From Funneliformis mosseae (taxonomy: Eukaryota > Glomeromycota > Glomeromycetes > Glomerales > Glomeraceae), in NCBI GenBank assembly GCA_910592005.1, contig CAJVPP010001217.1, forward strand, positions 1 through 21,705: DNA of 21,705 nt. The letters run 5' to 3'. The notes beneath the pieces were generated by a model. It did not search any database, was not told the origin of the DNA, and saw only the letters and a program-made list of their open reading frames with translations. This document shows, piece after piece, positions 1-10,828 of the stretch. Numbering within the stretch: position 1 is the first letter of the stretch; every line of letters begins with the position of its first letter. The position numbers and the translations under genes are program-made.

Positions 1-99
1 ATAATTGTCTTATGTAATCTTAATTATAAGATCACGTGACGATAAATGTACGAAATGCATTGTACTATAATATTTGAGTACAGTACATTATTTAGGACA

Positions 100-131
100 G
101 TACTAGTACAGTACCGGTACAGTACTAGTAC
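100..131. repeat. Array of three 10-bp perfect palindromes
   Basis: Three self-complementary 10-mers follow one another with a single A between them: GTACTAGTAC at 100-109, GTACCGGTAC at 111-120 and GTACTAGTAC at 122-131. The period is 11 bp. Looser GTAC/AGTAC units lie just upstream (60-86). The array sits at the left edge of a G+C-richer, repeat-like segment, and a diverged echo (GTACCGGATACTGTA) lies near 398-412. It could be a transposon end or a multi-site protein-binding array. The palindromes are direct observation; the function is unknown. Confidence 0.8.
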
Positions 132-139
132 AATTCCCA

Positions 140-432
140 ATCCTGGGTATTAGTAAACACAGGGAAAAATTGACAAAAGTACCTGTAGCTGAAAGTGATC
201 CCTCTATCTATATTTGATAGTAGTTCTGAGGTCTAGGGACTCTGAGAGCTAGCTCTTGGGGAGTCGACTTAGGTGGCAATCTTCAGACCAGTATTACAGG
301 GTGGGTTCTGACTAGAACTATGTGTCTAGTCATGACTTTGTGGGATTCTTAGGATATAGAGGGTAATACCTTAATACTTCATTTAATGTTTCTTATGTAC
401 CGGATACTGTAACTTAAAAAAAAAAAAAAAAA
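140..432. repeat. G+C-richer, probably transposon-derived segment ending in A17
   Basis: This stretch of about 270 bp is clearly richer in G+C than the sequence on its right. It has no ORF of useful length and ends in a 17-base A run at 416-432. A sharp composition change followed by an A tail is what the 3' end of a retroposed element (SINE, LINE tail or processed copy) looks like. A solo LTR or another repeat is also possible. I could not find a convincing tRNA-type A/B box pair or target-site duplication, and the left boundary may lie outside the window. Confidence 0.4.
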
Positions 433-1643
433 GTATATATGATATTATTAAAATGTATACCTTTTACATGTGTGATTTTTGGTTTAGATTTTATATATTG
501 CTTATCTTTTATTTAAAATAAGATTGTTTAGAAAGATATAATTATTGAAAAATAGTAGAATTTATAATTTTGTCTAATTTTTTTTAAAAAAAAATAATTA
601 AAAATTTAGAAAATTTTTTTAAAATCCTCTTCTTACCCTTAAAATATTTTTTATTATTTAAATTCTGATATAATCTAAGATTACTAAAAGTAAATTTTTT
701 CTTTAGTTCAGCTTATTTTAGTTAAAGAAAATTACTATTTTGCAAAAAAATGTATTATATTAATATTCTTTTTATAAAAGCTTTTTTAAAAGATTAGTAA
801 AAAAAACAATATATATAATTTAAAGTTTAATATAACTGATTTTAAAGAACTACAATACTTTATTTAATCAAAAAATTAATAATTTTATATTTAATAACAT
901 TTGTTATTATCTTTAATTAATCATTATATGTAAGATGTTAGATAAAACCTAAAGATTTTGCAAGTTATTTAAATGAAAAAAGATAAAATTTAATAAAATT
1001 ATATTAAATTTTATTAGTGAAATTCTGAAAAAAGAATTAGCAAAACTAAAGTTTAGACATTTTATCAAATCCAAAATGAGTTTAAACAAATAACCTTAAT
1101 TGTATGTTTTATTATCATTTGATACTACTCTGCTTTAGATAATGCTATATATATATTCCTAAATTAAAGCTGAATTTTAAATACATTTTTTTTGATTTTA
1201 AATAGTTTTGAACATAGGAAAATGTATTTATAACCTATCCATAAATTGTCTAATTTCCAATACCATTATAAACAATTTATCAATACATCAATATAAGAAG
1301 AAGTTATTAGATTAATGATAAACAGGTTTTTGAAATTTATATAAATAATGGTCAGAAGTTCGGATTTCGATGGATTTCTTTCGGATATGAATTCCGGTTT
1401 CGGTTATAGGAATTAAAAAAAAAGGTTTCCGAAAGATTACCAGTATTCTATTTAAATATCGCAAACGTGGCAATATCCATCTTTAAAAATTTCTCGTTAC
1501 TTATTTATACTGTATAAAAAATAAAAAATTCTTGATAGTTTATAGATCTATTTGCTTTATACGTTAAAGGGCAAAACTATTTTAGATCTTGCTCACATTT
1601 TCTTCTCAATTTTTGATTATATCTTGGGGTTTAAGTCAAAGTA
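433..1643. other. AT-rich spacer upstream of the J-protein gene
   Basis: No coding region can be supported here. Positions 433-1340 are very A+T-rich with many stop codons in all frames, similar in texture to the decayed repeats at the right end of the window. Positions 1355-1440 are less extreme and carry several degenerate TTTCGG/TTCCGG units within about 80 bp, perhaps the edge of an old repeat. The last 150 bp before the ATG at 1644 should hold the promoter and 5' leader of the J-protein gene; a TATA-like TTATTTATACTGTATAAAA lies near 1500. Confidence 0.5.
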
Positions 1644-3220
1644 ATGGAAGTCAATAGAGACGAAGCAATCCGATGTTTAGATATTGCACACAGCCGTTTA
1701 GCTTCAGGAAATATAACGGGAGCAATTAAGTTTGCTCAAAAATCCATCAATTTATTTCCAACACCCGAGGCTCAAGCTTTTCTTAAAAGAGTTGAATCAC
1801 GTAAAACAACACAAACACCAAATGAAAGTAACAATCATAGAAGCGCCTCACCTCCACCACCTCCTTCGCCTTCAAGTTCTTCTAGGGAACATAAACAAGG
1901 AAGGCAAACTAGGGAATATACTACCGAGCAAGCTGAAGCTGTTAAGCGAATAAGAGCTTGTGGTGTACACGACTTTTATGCTATACTTGGAATAAGCAAA
2001 GAAGTTAGCGATTCGGAAGTTAAGAAGGCTTATCGAAAGGTTATTGTTGGATATATTTAAATTTTAAATATATTGTCAAATAAAATTGGAATTAATTAGT
2101 GTAATATAGAGTCTATTATAAATACTTAACTACGAACAATTGCTAAAATGGCCTTTATTATTTTACCTTCGAAAAAAGTAGCTGGCTTTACAGATGCACC
2201 CGGACAAGAATGGTGCTCCGGGAGCAGATGAAGCGTTTAAGAGTCGGTTTTCTAATTGAATCTTGTTTTTTTTTAAAAAAAAAATAATTATCTATACGGA
2301 ATTTATTTATTTTTTATTCTAATTCATCTAATCATTTTTTATTTTAACCCCAATTTTTAATTAGTGGTTAGCAAAGCTTTTCAGGTTTTAAGTGATCCAC
2401 AAAAACGCGCAGCTTTTGATGAAAATGGGGTTGATCCAGATTCACGTAATAGTGGTGGAATGCCACCAGGTTTCGGAGGTGCACGATTTAATAATGGATT
2501 TTCAAATGGGGCAGTCTTTGCTGATGAAATTTCACCCGAAGAACTTTTCAATATGTTTTTCAATGCGGATGGTAGGTAGTTGATAACATATGCACATTAT
2601 TATATATTTATATATATCATTTTTGGGAATAAGGATACTAAAGTAAATATTTTTCCTCAAATTATTTAGGATTTCATTCGGCAACATTTGTTGGGCCAGG
2701 ATTTAGAGCACGTCGGTTTCAACCAAGAAGAGCATCACCTAACGGAGATGGTGCACAAGAACAACAATCATCAGCAATTCTTACATTTCTTCAACTCTTA
2801 CCACTTATTTTACTTTTCTTCTTTTCATTATCATCAAACTGGTTAACACAAACTCCAGAACCTATGCCAGCATATTCACTTCACCAAACAGATTATCATA
2901 CACAATCCAGATATACACATTCATTAAATGTTCCATATTATGTAGACCCAAAATCATTTTCATCATTTGAACAAAATCCAAGAAGATTACACAAATTTGA
3001 AGATAACGTTGAAGTTACATTTGTTAAATTATTAACGTCACATTGTAATAATGAAGCAATCTTTAAACAACGTAGAATAAATGAGGCAAGAGGTTGGGTA
3101 TTTCAAGATGAAGAAAAACTAAAAGAAGCTCAACATATGAAATTACCTAATTGCGAAAAATTAATGGACCTTAGTAAAACTAAAAGATATAATGAAGTAC
3201 GGAGAATGATGAGATCTTGA
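1644..3220 (+). CDS. DNAJB12: DNAJB12/DNAJB14-type ER membrane J-protein (Hsp40)
   Basis: Exons 1644-2039, 2182-2242, 2365-2571 and 2670-3220 join in frame to 404 aa. The N-terminus (EVNRDEAIRCLDIA, then LFPTP) matches the conserved start of DNAJB12/14, a small TPR-like segment. A low-complexity Pro/Ser linker follows at about residues 60-85. The J domain starts with DFYAILG at 110 and has the HPD motif at 138-140, which spans the first splice junction. A Gly/Phe-rich stretch follows. A single hydrophobic segment at about 257-277 (AILTFLQLLPLILLFFF) is the membrane anchor, and the C-terminal ~125 aa fit the DUF1977 domain. In this family the J domain faces the cytosol and recruits Hsp70 to the ER membrane for degradation of misfolded membrane proteins. 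Each acceptor restores family sequence across the junction (YRK-LALQMHPD, FK-MVSKAF, ADG-FHSA). Length is close to the ~375 aa of the human protein. The next gene runs convergently, ending at 3802. Confidence 0.93.
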
Positions 3221-3801
3221 AATAAGAAAATATATTATACTAATCTTAATAATGTGGTTTAAATAATATATATTCTTTGCTTTTTTTTTATTTAAACAAA
3301 ATATTATGTAAAAAAAAAATTAAAAGTTTACTTTTCTTAATTGAATTAATATTATTTGAAACATTGCTTTCCTGCAATATGTATAGTTATTTGTTTTGTT
3401 TGAAGTATAGTTTATTATTTAATATATAGATAAACAAAACTTTAGACTTTGTTTGCTTATAATATTTCTAAATTTTTTCTTACAATTTATTTTTATTTCT
3501 TTTTTCTTTAAAAAAAAAAAAGGTTTTTGTTATAAATTAATTTATATAAAAATTAATTATTTGTTTAATAAAAAAATATATATATATTAGCAATAATCAA
3601 ATGTAATATTTTGTCAATTTTAGTGAATTCTAGTAAATTTATATATCACTTCATTTATTGATTTAACGAGCAAGTTCGACCGACCATATTTTACACCCAT
3701 TATAAAATACAAGAAAACATTAAAATTGTTATAAATAATGGTAATTATCACCAGTTTACGCTTTACAACAAATAATAATAAAAACAAAGATAAAAACAAA
3801 C
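3221..3801. other. Convergent intergenic region (two 3' UTRs)
   Basis: About 580 bp between the stop codons of the J-protein gene (+) and the ABC transporter gene (-). It is AT-rich with A and T runs such as 3310-3318 and 3510-3521, and no ORF or structured RNA is visible. It should contain both polyadenylation signals. Confidence 0.6.
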
Positions 3802-6800
3802 TTATACAACTAATCCACGTTTTTGTACGTTACTAGTATTATCTTTTGATATTCCTAATTGTAATTCCTTATTAATTTCTTCAATTCTAGCTTTATCAGA
3901 TTCTACATCTTTTAACTTAGATTCTAATGCTGCAACTTCATTATCTAAAGACATACGCTCTTCTTTTGTACCAATTGTCTCAAATTTCCATGAACCTTCA
4001 TCTCCACTAAGAAGTAAAAGATGTGTATGGTATTTGAATAAAGATGGTCGATGAGATATGGTAACAAGAGCTGTAACAATAATATAAATTATTCATTAAT
4101 ATTTATTAATAGAGGCATACATTTTTAAAACTAATAATACTTACTGATACCAACGTCCTTTGCATGTTGATACATTAATCCTTCAACATCAGAACTAACA
4201 GCACTTGTACCTATATTACGAAAATAAATAACACCATTTATAATTTAACATAACATTACAACCATGCAAAAATACAATAATTTTAACTTACATTCATCAA
4301 GGATCGCAAATTGAGGATTATGGTAGAAAAGTCTTGCCATACCAACCTAAATAAAAAAAAATTTTTTTTTTAAAAATTATCACCGAGAAAAATTGTTCCA
4401 AGATTTTAATACTTACCCTTTGCTTTTCACCGCCAGAAAAAACATCTTTCCATTCTTTCTTGGTCTCCCATCCACCTTCACGTTCTGGAATATAAGCCAA
4501 ATGAACGGTATGTAATATACCCATTAATTCCTCATCTGTTCGATTGGCACGAATCATGTCCATATAAGAATGTGGATAAATTATTCTTTTTTTTTAAAAA
4601 AAAAAAAAAAGTTACAAAAAAAAAAAAAAAAAGATAAATTATATAATTATCAATTAAGAAATGTTCATACTGATCACGAAGAGTGCCTATGCTGAGATAT
4701 GGACGTTGAGGAATATAGAAAATATCTCCAACATTTGGACGTGAAAGTACACCACCTAAATTTTGAATGATATCACGAGAATAATTATTGGAAAGGCTGG
4801 ATATAGGATTAGAACATGAAATACGAAACAACATGAACTTACGGAAAACAGGCCATAGTTTAGAAATAACTCTTGCAATGCTCGTCTTTCCAACTCCATT
4901 AGGTCCAGTGACCAACAAATGCTCACCAGGATTTATTACTATATTCAATCCTTTTATTAATTCATCTCCGCCCCTCGAGTTTCCTGGATTTGGTGTGACA
5001 ATGGGAACTCCTTCGAATTTGATACCATTGTAGCCATATACAACTTCTCCGCGAATATCATCAAGTGAATAGAATTCTTGATCTTCAGGGAATGATGCTG
5101 GGCGAGGTGTAGCAACATACTCGCTAGCATACAAAGAATGAAGGACTGAAAGCAAATTATAGACTCTGGAAGTATAACCTGCAAGTTCTGCAAGTTCTTT
5201 ATATGAATACATCATACGACCACCAGCATCGGCAAGTGTTATCATAAGTCTAACAAGTAATAAAGAATATATCAATATCAAATCACAGATAAATAAAATA
5301 CTTCTTAATAATTACCTCTTATTTGTAATGAAGCCTTTAGTCCGATCTCTTTCTTTACCATGATTTTTAGAGCCACCTTGCATTTCAATTTTCCCCCCCT
5401 GTCCGCCATAAGCAGGAAAGAATACTGGTACAGAACACACTAAAAGTCCAATAGCGCTCCAACAATATTTAATTACAAAATCTTCAAACATGTTGTATGC
5501 AATTCGTATTTTGAAAATGGAATTTATATGTTTTACTAATCGAATATATGTGCGTTCTAAAATGGAATGCTCTAATTCAGCTCCATGATAAAAAGCAATT
5601 TCTTCGGCATTTGTGATTAAACGAGTGTGTGCTGCACGGAAATCTCCCTCCAATTTCGCTTCAATGGCTGCTAACTTTCCAAAAGCTGGCGTAACTTTTC
5701 TTAGAATCCAGGCTGTTACTAAATAATTTCCAAATAAACCCAACATTCCAAGTAAACCAATACTCTTTGTTAATTGATAATTAAAGATAACTGTATCCAA
5801 TACTGGTTTACCCAGATTTGAATACAATGAAGCAAGTCCATCACAAAATCGTGCAATATCGGTTGTAATAAACCTAATAATAATAAAAAAAAATGAGCAT
5901 TTTTAATTTTATTTATACAATCACTTTCACTTGTACATTGAGAAAAAAAATAATATACTTAACTGGTCTGCTCCTTCAATCCTATTATCTAAGTTAATAG
6001 CTTTGTAATAAGCATTTTGATCATTCAAATAAAGATCATTTGCATATCTTGTCAATCGCGTTCGAAAAGCGATAGACAATTTTGATTGGAAAAATCGGAT
6101 CTTTACATACACAAATTGATGATCAATATGTGTAAATATTAGATTAAACAAATTTTGAAACAAAGCATTAAAAATGAAATTTACCATGCTGTTGGTGTAT
6201 GTGGCAGGGATAGCGATGAGAAACCAATATGCGATTCCCTTAAGGAATTCTTTACCGTTTGCTGCGACCTACAATAAATGAATCTATTTTGAATCATGGT
6301 GAATTTTGCAATTTCTTTTGATATCAAATTGGTTAAACAAACATACCAAATCTCTAACAATTCGCCCATCCAGTCTTGCTACTACTATACTTAACCATGA
6401 CCTTAAAACCAAAAATATGGAATGTAATAACAAGATAATAACTTCCTTTGAACGAACTTTTGGGAGTATTATTTTAAAAATGGCAGATAGTTGTCCAAAA
6501 AATATCTTGTTTACACCAACCCTTTGATTCACATTATCAGAAGGAGTAAAAAGTTTTTTATGTTTTTTAAAAGTTTCAGGTGGAGTCGGACGAATAGTAA
6601 CTTTTGCGGTACGATTCTTATAAGGAACAGTCAAAGTATATTTATGATTTCCAGGAACGGGACCATCATATAAATCAGCTTTGCTACTAGTAGCTCGTGC
6701 AAAAGAAGGTCTGACTTGAGCTGTCTCAGCCTGTTTCTTATAAAAATAATTCGTGATGTATGCAGCGATTGATACAGCAGCTATCGAAACTGCTACTTTT

Positions 6801-6901
6801 GTTTTATTATTAATTCGGGAGTTGCCATTATTAGAATTTGAATTAAGAACTGCCTGTATGGCCGAAGGTAACTCATTAATTGGCTTTGAAAAAGCTACCA
6901 T
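3802..6901 (-). CDS. Peroxisomal ABC half-transporter, ABCD family (Pxa1/Pxa2, ABCD1/2-like)
   Basis: Nine exons on the minus strand: 6901-6347, 6268-5964, 5873-5316, 5249-4843, 4755-4671, 4585-4417, 4346-4292, 4210-4145 and 4070-3802. They join in frame to 822 aa. A hydrophobic segment lies at 35-54, and the transmembrane domain covers about residues 150-450, with the ABCD-specific stretch GIAYWFLIAIPATYTNSM at exon 2 and the EAA-like EEIAFYHG at 377-384. The nucleotide-binding domain is complete: Walker A GPNGVGKTS 588-596, Q-loop Q625 in YIPQRPYL, signature FSGGEKQR with S687, Walker B FAILDE 706-711 and switch His H740. One transmembrane and one nucleotide-binding domain make it a half-transporter that must dimerise. 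Family members import very-long-chain acyl-CoA into peroxisomes for beta-oxidation. The LADAGGRMMYSYKELAELAGYT linker region and EREGGW motif are diagnostic of the family. KYCWSAIGLL looks closer to ABCD1/2 than ABCD3, but I cannot decide between Pxa1 and Pxa2. The C-terminal ~50 aa are charged and probably a coiled coil. The exon 6 acceptor lies just after a T9A9 run. Confidence 0.93.
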
Positions 6902-7274
6902 ATCCGACCAAATAGAATAAGACAGAAAGAAATCTTTGTTCTTATTAGTTAAATAAAAACGTTTTTAAGATATCAGTAAAGATAATCGTAATCGTACTCG
7001 TACTCGTGGTTTTATTAATTTCATCTGATAAAATTATTTATAAATAATATAAATCTTATATAAAAAAAAAAAAACCATTTTTTTACTTATCATGAATTTA
7101 TGATCTTAAAATCCAAAAGTCCACGATCTAATTTTCTATAAACAGCTTTCCTTTAGACGTTCATTTACGTAAAAATGTCACGTGAATGGTGTTTTAGTGT
7201 TTACTTTTTTTGGATAATTTTTGAATATCCACCTAACGCGCGAAGGTTCACGTCTAAAAAGAAATAAAAATAAA
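6902..7274. promoter_or_regulatory. Divergent promoter, ABCD transporter / HAUS8-like gene
   Basis: The two genes start 373 bp apart in opposite directions. The interval holds a perfect TCACGTGA octamer at 7178-7185 (an E-box/Cbf1-type bHLH core), a short TCGTAATCGTACTCGTACTCG run near 6986-7006 and an A12 run near 7062-7075. A second CACGTG lies at 7305-7310, inside the first predicted exon of the rightward gene. Regulation of both genes from this interval is inference from the geometry. Confidence 0.55.
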
Positions 7275-9039
7275 ATGTCGAGTGTGCAAAATCCTGACGC
7301 GAAACACGTGAGATTTATCGAGTTAAGCGACAAATTTTTTTTTTGTAAACCTATGTTTTGATATTCGAAGAAAGGACTTTTAATGACATCATAATTGTTA
7401 ATGAACCTAGCGATGATAATGAAGTTGCGGAGACTGTATTAACTAATAACGAAAATTTGCACAAAGAATCCGAAAAGTGTCCACTTCCTACACTTTCAGT
7501 TTCTACTATGACTTCTACTAATAATGAACAAAAGCATAAGAAAAAAAGTAATGTAAATTCAGTTTAATCATATTGTTCTTCAAATACATTCCTGACCGAC
7601 ATGAAAAAATTATTTTCAATAGCTCGTGAAGTTCCGTCACGTTATATGCAATCTATTTCGGGCAATTCTAATGCCTCATCAAATAAAAATCAAGATATTA
7701 AAAAAAATGCTATATCCAAACCAGCCATCGAAGGTAGCAGACCCAGTGTCAAACCAATCAAAACTGTACAGAAACAATTGGGTATATCTCGAACGATCGC
7801 TCAGAAACGTAAATCCCAAAAAATTGTTACAAGTTTGAATAAAAATCAAGGTATAGAAATATGTTCTGTATTACTTTAAATCATTAATTATATTAATTCA
7901 ACTTTCTAATATAGAAACAATAAACCAGGTGAGATTAAGTAAATAAATTCTTATACATTATATTAAATGTTAAATTCAAGTCTATCCGATTTTTCCGAGA
8001 AAAGGATCAAAATAAGGCTACCTTACAAGATTGTCAATCTCCAACTGAGGTGAGAACCATATTTTCTTAATACATTCAGCACATAATATGTTATTCACAA
8101 TTCATTTTTTTATTTTAAGAATCGTAATTTAGATGATGAATTGATAATGTTAAATGCACGATTGACGCAATGGTGTTTATTAAACGCTAAAGCAGAACAT
8201 GCTTTTGAGTATCAAAAAAGAACTGCAGAGGTAGAATTTCTTTTATCATATTGTCAACTATTCTCTAAAATACTAAAATAATTTATTTAGATTCAATTAT
8301 TGGATGCATGGGAATTGCTTGTAAAGAAACAAGAAGAATTGTCAAAGGCCAGTCACAAATTTACATTGGAGAAAGAAATTATCTTCCTAAATACGACTTT
8401 AAAGCTTCAGGTAATCCAAAATTGGTAACTAAAAATATTTCCAAGCATAGAAATTAGAAATTAGGATATAAATATTTATTATTTTTTTTTTTAACGTTTA
8501 GCGAGACATTTTATTACAAATCAACGAACATTTTGAAAATTTTAAGAAACGTTACATTTTATTTGCGTCATCTTTAGCAAGCACTACAACAGCAATGCCA
8601 ATTGCTAATATAATAACCGGTGAATTAGGTATGTCTAGCACAAAAATTATTATCTAATTCTTTCAATTTGCTCATTATCATTATTTTTTTTTACAGATCA
8701 ATTAAAGAATGAGATTATCACGTGTTCGATAGCAGCTGAGGACGTTTTACGAAAATGGGACATGGAGTCACCATTGGTAAAATTACCGTATTTTCATTTG
8801 AAGTGAATCGTAATTAATTAATTAATTAATCAACCTTTAATACGCCTTCAAATCAGACACATGATGTCGCCCGGTCAATGCACACATTATGTATGAATAT
8901 AAAAAAAGAGATTCAAGAGTTAAATGAGTGCAATGCCCTTCTTCGTGAAATTTCTGAAGCTGAAACCATTGAGGCTAGCTTGAGAATACAAAAGGTCGAG
9001 GCTATAAATAATACATATCAATTAACCAGATTAGATTAA
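7275..9039 (+). CDS. HAUS8: HAUS8/AUG8-like augmin subunit (QW-motif coiled-coil protein)
   Basis: Supported exons: up to 7547, then 7623-7850, 7915-7928 (14 nt), 7981-8049, 8120-8230, 8291-8410, 8502-8628, 8697-8776 and 8857-9039, all in phase. The 5' end is uncertain. A start at 7275 joins by a GTTAAG donor (exon end 7321) to an acceptor at 7375, or to 7411, giving about 383 or 371 aa; a start at ATG 7601 without the first intron is also possible. The N-terminal half is Ser/Lys/Pro-rich and basic (SRPSVKPIKTVQKQLG), as expected for microtubule binding. The C-terminal half is helical and starts with RLTQWCLLNAKAEHAF (Q194-W195), matching the QWRF motif region of plant AUG8 and HAUS8. After it come QLLDAWELLVKKQEEL, a long helical stretch, and LKNEIITCSIAAEDVLRKW, in the order seen in that family. 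Augmin binds existing spindle microtubules and recruits gamma-tubulin for branching. The family assignment is by motif and architecture from memory. Other coiled-coil proteins remain possible. Confidence 0.68.
7915..7928 (+). other. 14-nt microexon of the HAUS8-like gene
   Basis: AAACAATAAACCAG lies between a TATAG acceptor and a GTGAGA donor. Including it is the only way I found to keep phase between the exon ending at 7850 (one base left over) and the one starting at 7981 (phase 0): 1+14 bases make five codons (ETINQ). The flanking introns are 64 and 52 bp. Confidence 0.65.
8809..8831. repeat. TAAT microsatellite in an intron
   Basis: About five copies of TAAT lie in the last intron (8777-8856) of the HAUS8-like gene. 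It is probably neutral. Confidence 0.7.
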
Positions 9040-9716
9040 ACATTACAATATTTAGATGTCTTACCAATGGGTTTAAAAAGAACGATGAAAGAATTGCAAA
9101 TCAGAATTTTTTTTTTTTTTTTTTTTTTTTGATTGATTGAAAGTTCCTTTCTTTACAAATCGATTTACATCGTTAGTTTTTTTAAAAAAAAAAATATAAA
9201 AGGAATTCTAATTGGTAATTTTAAATTATATTTTAAAATAATTTGTGTTACACAATAAATATTTTTTAATTTAAAAATATAAATTTAAAAAGATAATATT
9301 AGGTTCGAATTGCTAATAATATCACACAATATTGAACTAACCAAATCTTAAGTAATGATTAGAATATATTTTCATTTCCATGTAAATTTCTAAAACTTGC
9401 AAATCAATTATAGTAAAAAACATAAATTACATAAAAAAAAAGAGCCCAGCAACCATTCAAAAAATAAAATATATTACTGGACAAAATTTTGATTTTCTAG
9501 TTGCATCTATTGTATTTTTGACCAGAATTTGAGGTACGTGACCAGATCCTTGGGCTAAATAAACGGAAACAATCGGCCGAATACAAAGACTATAAATTAT
9601 AGAATAATACACTAAGCTAGGTGGTAGTTTTTGTAAATACGAGAAAAACAGAACAAGATTTCTGTCCGACTATATTGATACCTGTTCTTTTGCCTGTTGT
9701 GTGATTGAATAATAAA
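9040..9716. other. Intergenic, with a T24 tract
   Basis: This 677-bp interval separates two genes in the same direction. It carries an uninterrupted run of 24 T at 9107-9130, shortly after the HAUS8-like stop codon, followed by GATTGATTGA. A moderately G+C-rich stretch near 9525-9580 and the last ~150 bp should include the promoter and leader of the SANT-like gene. No ORF or RNA gene is visible. Confidence 0.55.
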
Positions 9717-10828
9717 ATGAATAATAGTAATAATAGTCCACAAGAAGAAGTCACTGTTAAAACTACGCCTACATCAACTTCACTATCAACTCCAGCTACT
9801 CAATTTAGGTTCAAAGTTAATAAAACTTATCATAACAAAATGCACGTCCCACGAAGAAAAACTGTATATAACTTTTACGAGTTTGTGAGTATCTTTTTTA
9901 AAGTATTTACATACTTTTTTTTTTCTTTGTTTTTGAGTGGATTATCGTTAACATTTCCTATCTTATTCTTCTTTAACCTATTTGCGCCTTAATACTTTAC
10001 AATCAAATTACAAAATTAATAGCAAAAGAAGTGTCTCGAATTATCTGCCGATTACTATCAAGGTATCTCGAATCTTTTAAAAGAAACCGATGTTTCATTA
10101 TTTCTAGCACCGCCAATGCCGGGAACGGATCCTCTCCATATTATCAACGAGACTGGAATGGTAATCAGTGGTATGCTAAATCCGGGCTTGGGTGGATATG
10201 CTGTTAGTCCCCAAAATTATAGTAATAAAAAATTAAAAAGACATGGGAGGGATGATATTTCAGCTAGTGGAGAAGAGGCTTACAGTTCCGAAAATCAAAA
10301 AGCACCAAAACATAGACGAGCACCAAGACAACTTTGGACAGATGATGAAGTAGAACGGTTGAAAGCTGCCCATGACAAATACAATGGTGATTGGGAACTA
10401 ATTATTAAAGAATTTGAACCTGAGCGTACCAGGTATGTTGGAGTTTTGTATTTATTACGATTGATCTATTTCTTAAAACGTAGAGTTGATTTCGGTATTA
10501 TTATGAGAACTTTATATTGAATTTGGTTCAAGAGCAAAAAATTTTTATTCCAACATTTTAGTAAAAGAGATTTAATCATACTATAATTAATCACGATAAA
10601 TTTTGTAGAATTCAAATCTTCCAGAAGGCACGTCAGATGGGACTTCGCGCCGTAGAATCTGGGAAACTGATCGACCTTTCAAAACCAAACGCGATTATCG
10701 AATATCACAATGCAAATTTACCGGAAGGAACGCTCGAAGATGAAGGAATCGAGTTCGAACAAGAAAATGTCGGCGGCGATTGGGTACAAGAAGAGGATGA
10801 CGCTGTAAACGACGGTTCAAACGATTGA
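9717..10828 (+). CDS. SANT/Myb-like domain protein of unknown function
   Basis: Exons 9717-9884, 10023-10432 and 10609-10828 join in frame to 265 aa. The ATG at 9717 is the first in frame. The first ~30 aa are Asn/Ser/Thr-rich. Residues about 30-110 form an unrecognised region (KTVYNFYEF joined to QKKCLELSADYYQGI, then APPMPGTDPLHI). A basic patch (KKLKRHGR, KHRRAPRQ) precedes a single SANT/Myb-like helix bundle from W161 (LWTDDEVERLKAAHDKYN, then GDW with W180) to FEPERTRIQIFQKARQMG across the last splice junction. The RT..Q...KAR end is like that of Myb/SANT repeats. The C-terminus is strongly acidic (EEDD). A nuclear DNA- or chromatin-binding role is plausible from the patch and SANT-like fold. 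I do not recognise an orthologue. The neighbours give no hint of function. Confidence 0.82.

Noticed and set aside
4788..5033. 81-codon plus-strand frame opposite the ABC transporter
   Set aside because: Antisense shadow of the exon that encodes Walker A; the minus-strand frame carries the conserved motifs.
7308..7370. Intron from the GTGAGA donor at 7308 in the HAUS8-like gene
   Set aside because: Joining 7307 to the nearest acceptor (7371) gives a stop within eight codons; no phase-compatible acceptor was found close by.
7626..7838. 70-codon frame inside the HAUS8-like gene
   Set aside because: It is the wrong phase of exon 7623-7850. The other phase continues into the next exons and has the basic, Ser/Pro-rich make-up.
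9885..9992. Read-through of the first SANT-gene exon to a stop at 9992
   Set aside because: A GTGAGT donor at 9885 and a TAG acceptor at 10022 restore phase to a much longer conserved-looking frame; the read-through is T-rich intron.
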